64,000 nt of DNA from Adiantum capillus-veneris (Eukaryota > Streptophyta > Polypodiopsida > Polypodiales > Pteridaceae): assembly GCA_014529385.2 (NCBI GenBank), contig CM043956.1:61704120-61768119 (forward strand), given 5' to 3'. The notes beneath the pieces were generated by a model. The model saw only the letters and a list, made by a program, of their open reading frames with translations. It searched no databases and was not told where the DNA came from. Each line of letters starts with the position of its first letter. The stretch's first letter is position 1. Of this stretch, positions 22,119 through 32,462 are shown one piece after another. Both the position numbers and the translations under genes were made by a program.

Positions 22119-22693
22119 TGTCACAAATTGCTTACGTGGCATGACCCTACCTAATAAAGTTGTCCCAACTTATGGCCAAGGGACGAGGGGCCCTAGGGAC
22201 GCAAAGAGATAAAAGCTCCGTAGAAGACTGCTGACGTGGCAGTTGTACAGACGCAACAGATCGCGTTGATTGCTGACGTGGCTGTACGGATTTCAGCAAA
22301 TCGTGCTGACAGCGCTAATGTAGCACTGTACGGATTTCCACAGGCTGCGCTAACTGCTTTTGGCTGCCAGCTTTTGGGGAAAGGTTGCTTTTGAGTTTCA
22401 TGCTTTTGGGGCTCTACTTTTAGCACCCCTTGTAATGTTTATAAGTGACCCAAGCTCACTTCTCAGAGCATCTGGACGCAGAGTCTGAGAGCGAGCACCC
22501 ACGGGAGTTTTACTTTGCTTAAAGATTAATATAAAAGAAATACCAAAAGGGGCGCCAATCTTTGGGGCCAATCTCTCTTGGCACGGAACTACGCCGGGCC
22601 GTGTCAACTCTCTCTTGAATTGTGAATTGTTTTGAAGTGAATCTCTATTGTGTCGCGACAGAATCTAGACTTGGGGTGTTCAAGTTTGTTACA
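22119..22693 (+). repeat. Derivative 3' LTR (575 bp)
   Basis: Starts TGTCACAAATTGC and ends AAGTTTGTTACA. The core lies near 22545. Confidence 0.87.
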
Positions 22694-23027
22694 GGACCAA
22701 CTCTTGCATGCGTTGGTCCCTCTGCGCCTCTCGTTCTAACTCCATAGCCGCTCGCTTCTCTTCGCCTACTATGCGTTGAGCCTCGCGTGCTAGCTCACAC
22801 TCAAGCTCCATAGCTGCCGGTCTTTCTTCACGATCGCGGTCCATGGCAGCGTGTTACGCCTCTTGTTGTAGCATCATGTCCATCATCGACTTGACCAAAG
22901 CCTCCATAGGGTTTGGTGCAATTTGTGGCGTAGATGGGGATGGGGGAGGATCGGGGAACAATCCTCCTAGTGTAGAAACTTCGTCTTTTCCAACTCCACT
23001 CTCATCACCTTCATGCAAAGTATCCAT
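22694..23027 (-). pseudogene. Family G gag, N-terminal part
   Basis: The ATG at 23025-23027 begins MDTLHEGDESGVGKDE, followed by a Pro-rich stretch, a Met-rich helix (MMDMML) and a long charged helix rich in Glu/Arg (EEKRAAMELEREAQRDQ). There is one in-frame TAA at 22854-22856. Removing the inserted derivative and one copy of its target duplication brings this part into the same frame as the capsid part at 20994-20794. No 5' LTR or PBS is recognisable to its right. Confidence 0.7.
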
Positions 23028-23048
23028 TCCGCTTCGGGTAATGACAAT

Positions 23049-23129
23049 GCACTAAAGACTTGGGTACTTGGGGTTCTTGAGATTCTTGAGTACTTGGGTT
23101 CTTGAGGGTCTTGAGTACTCGGGATTCTT
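23049..23129. repeat. Minisatellite, left part
   Basis: Irregular repeats of GGTTCTTGAG, TACTTGGG and similar. The same repeat resumes at 26029-26067, on the far side of element B. Confidence 0.75.
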
Positions 23130-23203
23130 TGTCACAAGACGGGCACCACGTGCTAATAGAAAAGAATAGACTGAACAGACTTTTAGCACTTCAATAACAA
23201 TTG

Positions 23204-23238
<35 letters not shown>

Positions 23239-23779
23239 GGAGTGGCGGAATTCCACCCCAGAGAGTGTTGGCCCCAAACCTTGGCGCCCCTTTCGGTATT
23301 TCTTTATAATGCATCAACACAGTACAAGCCGGTACTCCAGACTCTGCACCTTCTCCAAGAAGCATGCCGGAGAATGAGTCCTTAGCACATATTTAAAGGC
23401 CCCTGGCCTATGAAAAGCAGTTTACATGAAAAGCCTTCAAACTCAAAAGCTTCTGGTCCAAAAGCAATGCCAAAAAGCTGTTAATGTAAATCACGGAATT
23501 CCGTACGGCAGTCGACGCAAAACGCGGAAATCCATACAATCTTCCACGTCATCATGTCAGTGCAATTTTCGGAATTTCCATACAGCTGCCACGTCATTAG
23601 CTGCCACGCAAGACTTTCAGTGTGTGTGTGTGTGGGGGGGTTCTCCTTTATTTTAATCCCCATAAGTTGGTAGGACTTCTTCTTCTGTTACTTGTCCTTC
23701 TTAGGGTTTAGGACCCTCGGCCGACATCTGCAAATTAGCTCCCTTCTTCAAGGCTTTGACACGTCAGCAGTTTGTGACA
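23130..23779 (-). repeat. Element B 3' LTR (650 bp)
   Basis: Plus-strand view TGTCACAAGACGGGCACC to GCAGTTTGTGACA. It has a GA tract near 23208-23234 and the shared core (reverse complement) near 23265-23310. Confidence 0.9.
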
Positions 23780-23817
23780 TCTCCCCTTCTTGAAAGAGAG
23801 TAATCGTCCGCGATTAC
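23780..23817 (-). other. Element B polypurine tract and hairpin
   Basis: Minus strand: GTAATCG-N4-CGATTAC (23800-23817), then a CTTTCAAGAAGGGGAGA-type purine tract abutting the LTR. It matches the family A derivative in stem and spacing while the loop differs. Confidence 0.78.
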
Positions 23818-24174
23818 AGCATATCTACAAAACAACTCAAGTTAGCTCAAAATTTTCCGAGGGTCATTCCGAGGGACATTCCAAGGGACAATCAGTTTTC
23901 TCTTTTTGTTAAGGAGTTAGCTTCTCTTTTCGGCTCTTTTGATCAAGGAGTTAGCTTCTCCTTTCATCCAAATCGGAACTCTTGATATTCCGGCGTAGTA
24001 AAATTAGCCATCACAACCAGACCGTATTGATCTTCCACGGGTGTCTTGATGCACTAAAATTATAGACCCGGGCAATCTCATCTAATTAGGAATATTCAGT
24101 GGTTGGCACATCACAATGCAGCACAAATGCTTACATATGCATGTTACAAGACATAGAAACATAAAGCCGCCGAT

Positions 24175-24485
24175 GAACACTCCCCCCGCAAATAACCATC
24201 CAAGTCTGGGCCATGAGTTGTTCAATGACTCCCTCATCACTCCTCCCGCAAATAACCTAAAAAGGTCCGGGCCATGAGATATAGAGGCCTTTTACAACCA
24301 AACGCCCCACAGACTGCAGACTGCGTCGTTTGGAGGTGCTGAGAGTAGCCACTGTTCAGACTTCTTAATACCCCCCCCCCCCCCTAAATAACCATGCAGG
24401 TCCGGTCCATGAGTAAAAACATCACTTTTCAATCATCATTACTCCCCCCGCAAATAACCACAAGGGTCCGGGCCATTAGTACGAA
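24175..24485. repeat. Four dispersed copies of a short motif inside element B
   Basis: A motif of the form CCCCCCGCAAATAACCA, then about 5-8 bases, then GGTCCGGGCCATGAG occurs near 24181, 24241, 24375 and 24443, with irregular spacing. One copy contains a C run (24371-24385). Function unknown. Confidence 0.7.
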
Positions 24486-25330
24486 CAAGCATTCCCAAAC
24501 ATCATGCTTCACCCTCCACTTGGGAGTAAAATCACCAATCATTGAAACCAGTATTAAAACTAGAGTCAAACATTTCAAGTCGGCACCAAAATAGGTTCAA
24601 AACAAATACCATCCATTTCAAACAAATTCCAACAAGTTCTCAAACAGATTTCAAACTTAAAAAGCAATCTCAACATCGATCGAGCTCGAAAAGTCGACTG
24701 ACTTTCCATCCTAAAACCTGCACCAAAAATTAGGGTTAGATTCCTTCCATAAGGTCGTAGCCGTCCACAGTACGGTCCATCAGCTCTTGGACAGACAGTG
24801 TTCTTGTGGCAGTGATGGTAGTCCCAAGTCATAGCAGTCACACCGGACCTCCGAGGTTATCAACAAGAGGCACCTGCTGAGAGATGTAAAGAAATTTCAA
24901 GTTATAATCTGCTAGGATTTCCATGGCAAGCATTCCAGGATACCCCACTCTGTCAGAAGTTGCACTCCGAAGGAAGATGTCAAAAACCATATAACTTTGA
25001 GCAAAAATTTTCTTGAAAGCTTGCCAAGTACTTGGAGTATACTGCTTGGTAGCTATCAACATCGGCATGGAACTGCCTTTAAGAAAAACAACAGCTCTAA
25101 ACAAATCTTAGTCCTTCTCTTGTAAGTGATTTTTATGGCTTATGCCCTGTAAGACATGAGCGGTGAAGACGGGAGCGCGCCCGATGCGCGATGAAGTAAG
25201 GATGGGAGTGGCTAATAAGTCCGGGGTCGGAGCACGAAGCTAAAATTTCCAATGAACTTTTGAAAGTGCAATCTTGCTCTGTCTGCTCCTTGGTAGGACC
25301 GGTATGCTTTCAGAAAAGCACACGCCTGAT

Positions 25331-25342
25331 GCTCTAATACCA
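25331..25342 (-). other. Element B primer-binding site
   Basis: Minus strand TGGTATTAGAGC, one mismatch from the initiator-Met PBS, next to the 5' LTR. Confidence 0.85.
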
Positions 25343-25343
25343 C

Positions 25344-26028
25344 TGTCACAAGACGGGCACCACGTGCCAATAGAAAAGAACAGACTGAACAGACTTTTAG
25401 CACTTCAATAACAACTGAATTGAGAAAGAGAGAGAGAGAGAGAGACGACACGCCACAGGGAGTGGCGGAATTCCACCCCAGAAAGTGTTGGCCCCAAACC
25501 TTGGCGCCCCTTTCAATATTTCTTTATATTGCATCAACACAGCACAAGCCGGTGCTCCAGACTCTGCACCTTCTCCAAGAAGCGTGCCAAAGAATGAGCC
25601 CTTAGCACATATTTAAAGGCCCCTAGCCTATGAAAAGCAGTTTACATAAAAAGCCTTCAAACTCAAAAGCTTCTTGTCCAAAAGCAATGCCAAACAACTA
25701 CCAGCGTAAATCACGGAATTCCATACAATAGTCAGCGCAAAACGCCGAAATCCGTACAGTCTGCCACGTCATCATGTCAGCGCAATTTTTGAAATTTCCG
25801 TACAGCTGCCACGTCATTAGTTGCCACCAAGACTTTCAATGTATGTATGTGTGGGTCCTGCTTTATTTAATCCTCTATGTCACTTTGGGGCCCCATCGGA
25901 CGGGGTCCCCATAAGTTGGTAGGACTTCTTCTTCTATTACTTGTTTTTCTTAGGGTTTAAGCCCCTCGGCCGACATCTGCAAGTTGGCTCCCTTCTTCAG
26001 GGCTTTGACATGTCAGCAGTTTGTGACA
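25344..26028 (-). repeat. Element B 5' LTR (685 bp)
   Basis: Same termini as the 3' LTR. It is longer because it keeps about 35 bases around TTTATTTAATCC and a CCCATCGGACGG block near 25880-25915 that the left copy lacks. Confidence 0.9.
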
Positions 26029-26067
26029 TTCTTGGGGTTCTTGAGTACTTGGGGTTCTTGGGTTTCT
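26029..26067. repeat. Minisatellite, right part
   Basis: Continuation of the TTCTTGAGTACTTGGGG repeat interrupted by element B. Confidence 0.7.
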
Positions 26068-26331
26068 AAAACGTTTTGTTTCGGAGCTCAAAGAAAGCGA
26101 AACACAGGTTTTGTTTTACATATATGTACCTATAATTATACATTTGAATATACATACAAAATCACCTCTCAAGACATGAAATACCAAAATCTAGATGTGA
26201 AACTTAAGTCACGAGTGAACAAGGTATCGATGATTTGAGGCAACCTTTGTACATGGCTTACAAAATCCCCAAACAGGTGGTTTAGTTAGAGTTACGCCAC
26301 TGTTGCTTCGCCATTTTGTACGGCTAGTGAT

Positions 26332-26577
26332 TGTCCCACGTTGGCCACCCATCGCACATCATGTAGATTGCATGGGCGAACACTTTAGCACATGTCTGGC
26401 CGGTCATTTTTTGAGCCCGACTGGGTGCGCACATTTTTAGCCATTTTTAGGCTTTTAAGTTTTTTGCACCAGTTACACATTTTGCCCTACCTCAACCTAA
26501 GATTCTATAAATAGAATGCTTAGGGTCTTGTAGTCATTCAGATTGTGTATTGAGAGCATCATTTGCAGAGCACTTGT

Positions 26578-26640
<63 letters not shown>

Positions 26641-26679
26641 CGCACGTGGCTCACACCCTCTCCATTGCTCACTCTCACA
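26332..26679 (+). repeat. Copia 5' LTR (about 348 bp)
   Basis: Starts TGTCCCACGTTGG and ends CTCTCACA, directly followed by a PBS. A TATA-like box TATAAATAG is near 26505. A 59-base CT tract (26580-26638) lies in the probable transcribed leader. The start is chosen by the TG end; no second LTR exists to confirm it. Confidence 0.65.
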
Positions 26680-27428
26680 TGGTATCACTCGCCAAGCGTT
26701 GAAGAATCTGCATTGATTTGCTTCCAAAAGGCTAGCGCTAGCAGTTTTGAGCCCTTCCGTCACAACAAAAACTGAAAATCAGCCTAGCCTTTTTTGGACC
26801 AGCCAACGTTTTTGCATTTACCGGTCTCGATCTGCACACCTCTTTCAGGCGCTACACTCCTTGCCAAAAATCGCACCCAAAACAGCCCAGATCAGCCTTG
26901 CGTTTTTGCTGGCAGATTTGCGTTTTTGCATCTGCTGGCGTTTTTTGTCATCTTGCGGTTTTTTGAAGACTAGCTGCGTTTTCATTATCACGCAACGATT
27001 CTGCACCAGAGTTAGTGGCTTACACTTGCCTGGAGAGTTCTCTATTGCAAAGAACTTGCAGATCTGCACCTTGGTCAAGTATCTACAGCCAATTGACACG
27101 CTTTTGGCATTGATTACTTGCTGTTTTTTCTCTGTTTTCAACCCCTCGACGGCTGAGAAGTGCGAGAACCCCCTCCTTTGACACTCTGTGACGCTCTTGT
27201 ACCGACGGGTGACGTACAAGCATGCTGACATCTCTATTACAGCAGCGTTTTCAGCACCCTTTGCAACGTTTTTTAGGGCGGACAGCACGCTGAATTTTTA
27301 CCTTTTGTGCGGTTGATCACTCCCTTGCTCATCAAGACACCGTCCGGTGGTTGTCTGCGCGGTTAACCTTCATCGGCGACTTGTGATCTTATCGATCTAC
27401 CTCTCGGACTACTCTCTGAGCACAACAC
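26680..27428 (+). other. Copia PBS and leader
   Basis: TGGTATCACTCGCC at 26680 resembles the initiator-Met PBS in its first eight bases. The following 735 bases to the gag ATG have no coding support. Confidence 0.55.
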
Positions 27429-28170
27429 ATGTCAACTCCGAAGCAGAAGGGACAACAACTGTCCCAAAAGGGGGCCACAACATCTTCTGCGACTACAGCC
27501 ACTTCCACTTTTGCGACTACGTCGACATTTGCCGACGCAACATCCAACACTTATGCCCTCACCCAGTTTGCTAAGGAGAAGAAGTTGGATTTACACAACT
27601 ATTCTGTGTGGAGGACACGAGTTCGCACAATCATTGCCTACCATCGACTCTCGGAATGGTTGAATGATTTCACCCCTTCGGCTACGAAGCCTTCCCTTCC
27701 TACCGCCACTCAGGACCAGATCGACGATGGGTGGATCGGGACATACGAGTCTTCACCTTTCTTATGATGAACCTCTCGGACCTCATCACGAAGGAAGTTT
27801 CCAAAGAGGAGCATGCACATCCATTGTGGAGACGGATTCTTGACCAATTTGAGGAGACCTCGTTTGCCAGACAGATCACACTTGAACGGGACTTGTACAA
27901 CGTCCAGTGCAAGGATTTCAACTCAGTCGATGAATTGACCCACCGCATGCGAGAACTCTAGGACGACCTTGTCTCTGCCAGAGGCGACATCACCTCGGCA
28001 CGCATAGCTGGCCTCTTACTATTCAAGCTTCCCTCACCCTTTGATCCCTACTTTCAAAGTTTGCTCACTTATGGACGTACCTCTTTTCCCACCTGGGACG
28101 AGATTCTCCCTTGCCTTAGACAGATCGAGGGGCATTCCGAGCCGGACGTGCTGTTGATGCAGAAGGAGCT
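27429..28170 (+). pseudogene. Copia gag (broken)
   Basis: The ATG at 27429 starts MSTPKQKGQQLSQKG, a Thr/Ala-rich head, then KKLDLHNYSVWRTRVRTII and LSEWLNDFTPS, typical of copia capsid (UBN2-type) proteins. A frameshift near 27725 moves to MNLSDLITKEVSKEEHAH and LWRRILDQFEE. A TAG at 27959-27961 stands where Gln fits, and a TGA follows at 28171-28173. Confidence 0.8.
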
Positions 28171-29660
28171 TTGATAGCTCAAGGAGGCAACAAGAAAGGT
28201 AAAGGTAAGAAGAAGAAGAAGAACAAGGACATCGAATGTTACCACTGCCACAAGAAAGGGCACAAAGAACCAGAATGCAGAAAGAAGAAGCGAGACGAGG
28301 CCAACAGGGAGAAACAGACAGCCTCGACTACAGTTGTAGCCTCTCACGAGATGGCAGGGACCGCTCAAGTGGCAACGACGGACCACGCTCTTGCTACATC
28401 GCAGTCAGGTACTTGGGTTGTTGACAGTGGAGCCACCACTCACATGACTCCCCAACAGTCTTGGTTTAGCTCTCTCAGGGAGACTCATGAGCAGACCGTC
28501 ACTATGGGTGACAACCATGAGATTCCAGTGTCTGGCACAGACCAGATTACGCTCTTTCGTTCTACCTCAGACCCGAAGCTCAGTTCAATGGAGGCACTTT
28601 ACGGTCCGGACATGGCCTTCAACCTCCTCTCTGTGTCAAGTTTAGACTCTCAAGGAGCTGACATACACTTTGGGAGTGGCACAGTCATCATTTTTTATTC
28701 TACGACAGGTACTATCCTTGGACGCATTGAGCGCGATGGTTCCCTATACCGCCTCACTGCTCTTCTGTCTCGGACCACGGAGTCTTCTTCTCTATGGCAT
28801 GCACGATTTAGACATCAATGCTATCAACAGCTTCAACAGGCTGCTAGGACCTCTATGGTGGAGGGTTTACCAACGATACGCTCCTCATCAGGCGAATGCG
28901 AGGCTTGCCAGATAGGCAAGCAACACAGGGTTACCTTTCCGAAGCAGGCATCCAACGGAGCTTCGGCACCGCACTGGTTCACATTGATCTATGTAGCCCG
29001 ATGAGCACTCCTTCATTTTCTGGCTCATAGTTTTTGCTTGTGCTTGTGGATGATTCCAGCAGGTACACTTGGGCTTCATTCTTAAATCTGAAGTCAAAGG
29101 CTTTCCGTTTCATTCAGAATTGGAAGATGATGGTTGAAAAGGAGAAGGACTTGCACGTCAAATGTACTCGCTCAGACAGAGGGGTTGAGTTCACCTCGGA
29201 GGACTTTGTACAGTGGTACAAGTCAGAGGGCATCCAGTGCCAGCTGACTACTCCCTACTCACCTTCCCAGAACGAAGTTGTTGAGCGGAAGAATCAGACT
29301 ATTATGGAGATGGCTCGTGCGATGCTTAAGCACGCATGCTTCTTTGCCGCGGGTTTACTGAGCAAAGGCGGGCAACACGACGGTTTACATCCAGAACCGT
29401 TCTCCTACACATGCTTTGCAGAACATGACTCCCTATCAGGCTTACTATGGGCGCAAGCCCTCTATCTCACACTTTATGATGTCCGGCCTCTGTCCATGTG
29501 CCATAGGAGAAGCAATAGAAGGTAAACTTCAAGGCGAAGAAGCTCATCTTCCTAGGCTATTCACAAGAGTCTGATGGATACCGGCTTTATGATCCTGACA
29601 CCAAGACCACCACAATTAGCCGTAATGTGACTTTCATTGAGCTTTTCAACATACCTGCAC
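28171..29660 (+). pseudogene. Copia pol, protease and integrase only (truncated)
   Basis: In order: CCHC knuckle CYHCHKKGHKEPEC (near 28238), protease WVVDSGATTHM (near 28418), a GAG-pre-integrase segment with LWHARF and CEACQIGKQHR (near 28795-28925), then integrase with LVDDSSRYTWASF (29043), RSDRGVEF (near 29175) and NEVVERKNQTI (near 29270). It ends after FLGYSQESDGYRLYD (near 29550) and VTFIELFN. Integrase before RT is the copia order, but RT and RNase H are absent: the element stops at about 29660 where gypsy D sequence begins. Frames are broken near 29005 and 29340. Confidence 0.87.
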
Positions 29661-30922
29661 AGGGGGACAATCACCCTTCATATGACCAACTTGTCTACAC
29701 TTGAAGCATCTTCCTTCACTAATGTAGGTTCGCAACTCAACAGGAGAGAGATATCTCCCTTTCTTGGGCTGATTTGGCTTTGCTTCTGCTTTGGAGGCAA
29801 TTCTTTTCTTCTTTTGCGAAGAAGAAGTAGAGGTAGGCTGCTCATGGAGAGCCTTCTGCTTGGCATGGTAAGTGCTTTGCTCCATCTTCCTGGGAGTACC
29901 CTTGTCATGTATTCCATCAGCCATGGGGGCCGATTCCATAAGTATCTGCAAGTTACCTCGAGGGTAGAGCTTCATAGCCTTTTGCAAGGCTTCCTGCAAT
30001 CCTGCTTCAAACTTGCGCATCTTTTCCGAATCGTCAATCTTCTTGAATGGAGTGACTTTCAAGAGAACGTCCCAAAACCTATCCACATAGCGTGGAACAA
30101 TTTCGTTCTCCGACTATGAAAGTCGATCCCATTCTTTCTTTACCTCTTCCTCATAGTCTGGAGAAAGGAACTGTGCGTAGAACTCCTTCTTGAAAGCAGT
30201 CCAATCTTGGGGTTTGCGATCTTCCAGTATAAGAGTTAACCACCAACTGCTGGCGGTGCCTTTCAGGTACATACTGACATGGCGAAGCTTGGATAATTCT
30301 TTAAAATTCCCTTCAGCAAATGCAACTTCGAAATGGCGGATGAAAGCCAAAGCTTTGTCATTATCACGCCGTCCATTGTAGGTGTCGAATTTCACATCTT
30401 TGTCTCCCGACTTGAATGTTTTCTGCCTGTGGTGCTTCTTCTTATGGTGCTCCTTCTTTCTATGCTTAGACTCTTTGAGTACAGGAGTCCTTTCCCTTGA
30501 ATGCACTTCTTGCTGCAACGGATCGTCCAGAAACATGTCCTCTGGAGCAACGATGTCATCCAGATCCTTCATGAAAGAAAACTGAGGAGAATCAGGAGGA
30601 TCCTGCTCTTGAACCTTTGGGTTAAACCGCACATGACATTCTCGAGGTTTCCTCTGCCTCTCGTGCATGCGGGAGGTTCCAATCAAAGGATCTTTCCTTG
30701 GTTCTGGCGCCTTTTCGTTCTGCGGGATTTCTCCCGACCCCATCAGCATTTTCTCCTTCCCTTTCTCAAGAGTATGGAGAATCTTTTGGACTTCTGGATG
30801 GGAGAGAGCTTTTTGCAACTCTTCCACCTGTTGTTGAAGGAAAGAGAACTCTATCTCGCGTCCTCCCAATTCTGCAGTCTGCTAAGAGTCGTCAATCCCT
30901 TAAGGAAGAGAGAGATAACCTT
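29661..30922 (-). pseudogene. Gypsy D second gag copy (partial, broken)
   Basis: Starts at 30869 (MGGREIEFSFLQQQVEEL), a coiled-coil head, then a basic KHRKKEHHKKKHHRQK stretch and capsid (FDTYNGRRDNDKALAFIRHF, GTASSWWLTLILE). A TAG at 30114-30116 breaks the frame; a second part reads FKKIDDSEKMRKFEAGLQ and ends in [15 protein letters not shown] near 29670-29710. At two sites it keeps CGA (Arg) where the right copy has TGA. Confidence 0.85.
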
Positions 30923-30934
30923 GCTCTGATACCA
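30923..30934 (-). other. Gypsy D primer-binding site, middle LTR
   Basis: Minus strand TGGTATCAGAGC, a perfect initiator-Met PBS. Confidence 0.92.
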
Positions 30935-30935
30935 C

Positions 30936-31840
30936 TGTCACAAAAATACGAAAGCGTAAACTGACTTTTAATTGTACTTCAAATACTCAAGAGAATTAGA
31001 GAGAGAGAGAGAGAGAGAAAGCTTGACACTTCATTGGGGACCAAAAGATGGGTTGGTCCCCCCCCATAAAGAGAATATCTTTATTACTAAGGGAGAATCT
31101 TTACAAGCACAGGAACGGGGCGAAAGCCCGTCCTCTATTCTTTCTTAGCCTTTTTCTGCTTCTAACTGAGAGAGTAGCAGAACTGCTCTCTGACTACTGA
31201 GACGATCTATCCTCTTCTGCAAGATTTTGGGAAGCTCTCGTAGGGGAGAGTCTACCTTCCACAAAACTCATCGGAAGCTCTCACGAATGAGGGTCTATCT
31301 TCCGCTAATTGTGCCACTTTGGACGTAATCATTCCTGCAATCAACCAACCACAGAAACATGCAAAACACACACACACACGCTTGCTGTAATTTTCTGCAC
31401 ATAACCAGAAATTGTTACCTGAGCGCGTACCAATGCCAAAATGGAGGTCCTTTTCGCGATGGAAATGCTCCAAACTTGGTGTATGTGTAGAGTAGATAGT
31501 GGGAAATGAGATTCTATTAAGACTTTGCTGAAATTCACCCTAATACAAGTGATTAGGGGCTGAAAACAGGGAATTAGCAGCAGCTAGACAAGGGAGAAAG
31601 AGAGTTTTCTACTACTTTACGCGATGAAACTTCTCCGAAAGCTGGATGCAACCATGAGAGGCCCTGTTCTAGGTGATGGGTGCTCAGAGGCTCCACATAC
31701 ACCACAAGGTGCTGCTCTCAAGCTTCAATGGAGAGCTTCACTGCGTAGAGGATGGTCAGCTTGGGGGGGTAGTGCATTGCCAACCTGGCAAGAGGGGGAG
31801 GGACTGCTCTCTTATAGCCTCCCAGAAGAGGGGACACTAG

Positions 31841-31894
<54 letters not shown>

Positions 31895-32462
31895 ATGGGA
31901 AAGTGTGCCAAGTGGCACACTTACTTTAAAATTTAAAAACCATTCAACTTTTGACTTTAAAAATCCTATGTAGTTAATGAAATGTGCAATTAAGTGCACA
32001 ACTGCACACATAGATGCAACAAATGAAAACGTTAGCTGCTCCCTAGCGCATTGTCGTACCAGCAATGCTCTGGCATTACCTGTTCGCACTTGTCCGGCCA
32101 TTTGGTCCAGCGCAAATCATTTAAGAATACTTTTAACTAACTTATCCTAAGGCCGTAAAATAATCAGGCCTTAGGGTTGATAGTCTAAGGATCCCATCTC
32201 ATTCCTGTGCTTGCACTAGCGTGCGTAATTTTATGAGCCTGAAATCTGAGGCTACTATCTACCCCTTCATTGAAGACCCGATTTCCCAATCGCTAGGGCT
32301 TCAGGGTATTTTCTGCTAGGGTCTCCCTGAGGTGCACTCGCCCAAACTTGGGCGCACCTGAGGTCCCAGAACTGCTAAATCTATTCTGATGTGCACACAA
32401 CTAATTAGATAATTCTTTTCTCGTAAATAAATTGATTATTTACAAAGTCTGACTTAGTTACA
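30936..32462 (-). repeat. Gypsy D middle LTR (1527 bp)
   Basis: Plus-strand view TGTCACAAAAATACG to GACTTAGTTACA. It holds GA tracts near 30998-31018 and 31844-31890. The second tract is much shorter and interrupted in the right LTR. Confidence 0.92.

Larger units (their letters stand above)
21014..22693 (+). mobile_element. Non-autonomous deletion derivative of family A
   Basis: 1680 bp: 5' LTR 21014-21575, PBS, about 540 bp internal, polypurine tract, 3' LTR 22119-22693. The internal part starts like element A gag (ADFSSTGKSDPF, then MDS) and jumps to the family A 3' untranslated region, so nearly all of gag-pol is missing. Flanks are GGACA on the left and GGACC on the right, a 5-bp duplication with one change. 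It splits the minus-strand gag of family G. It could only move using proteins supplied by a full-length relative. Confidence 0.88.
23130..26028 (-). mobile_element. Element B: complete non-autonomous LTR retrotransposon
   Basis: 2899 bp with LTRs 23130-23779 and 25344-26028, PBS 25331-25342 and a polypurine tract at 23780-23791. Both flanks are TTCTT (23125-23129 and 26029-26033). The 1.56-kb interior has no recognisable gag or pol; the longest frame, 24838-25104 (minus, 88 codons), matches nothing I know. It is a LARD/TRIM-like element that needs helper proteins, probably from family A-like elements with which it shares LTR and 3' signals. Confidence 0.88.

Noticed and set aside
26497-26775. 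Leu-Ser and Arg-Glu repeat proteins
   Set aside because: Translations of the CT tract in the copia LTR.
30936-32462. Frames of 100-130 codons inside the gypsy D LTRs
   Set aside because: They differ between the two LTR copies, include GA-tract translations and match no protein family.
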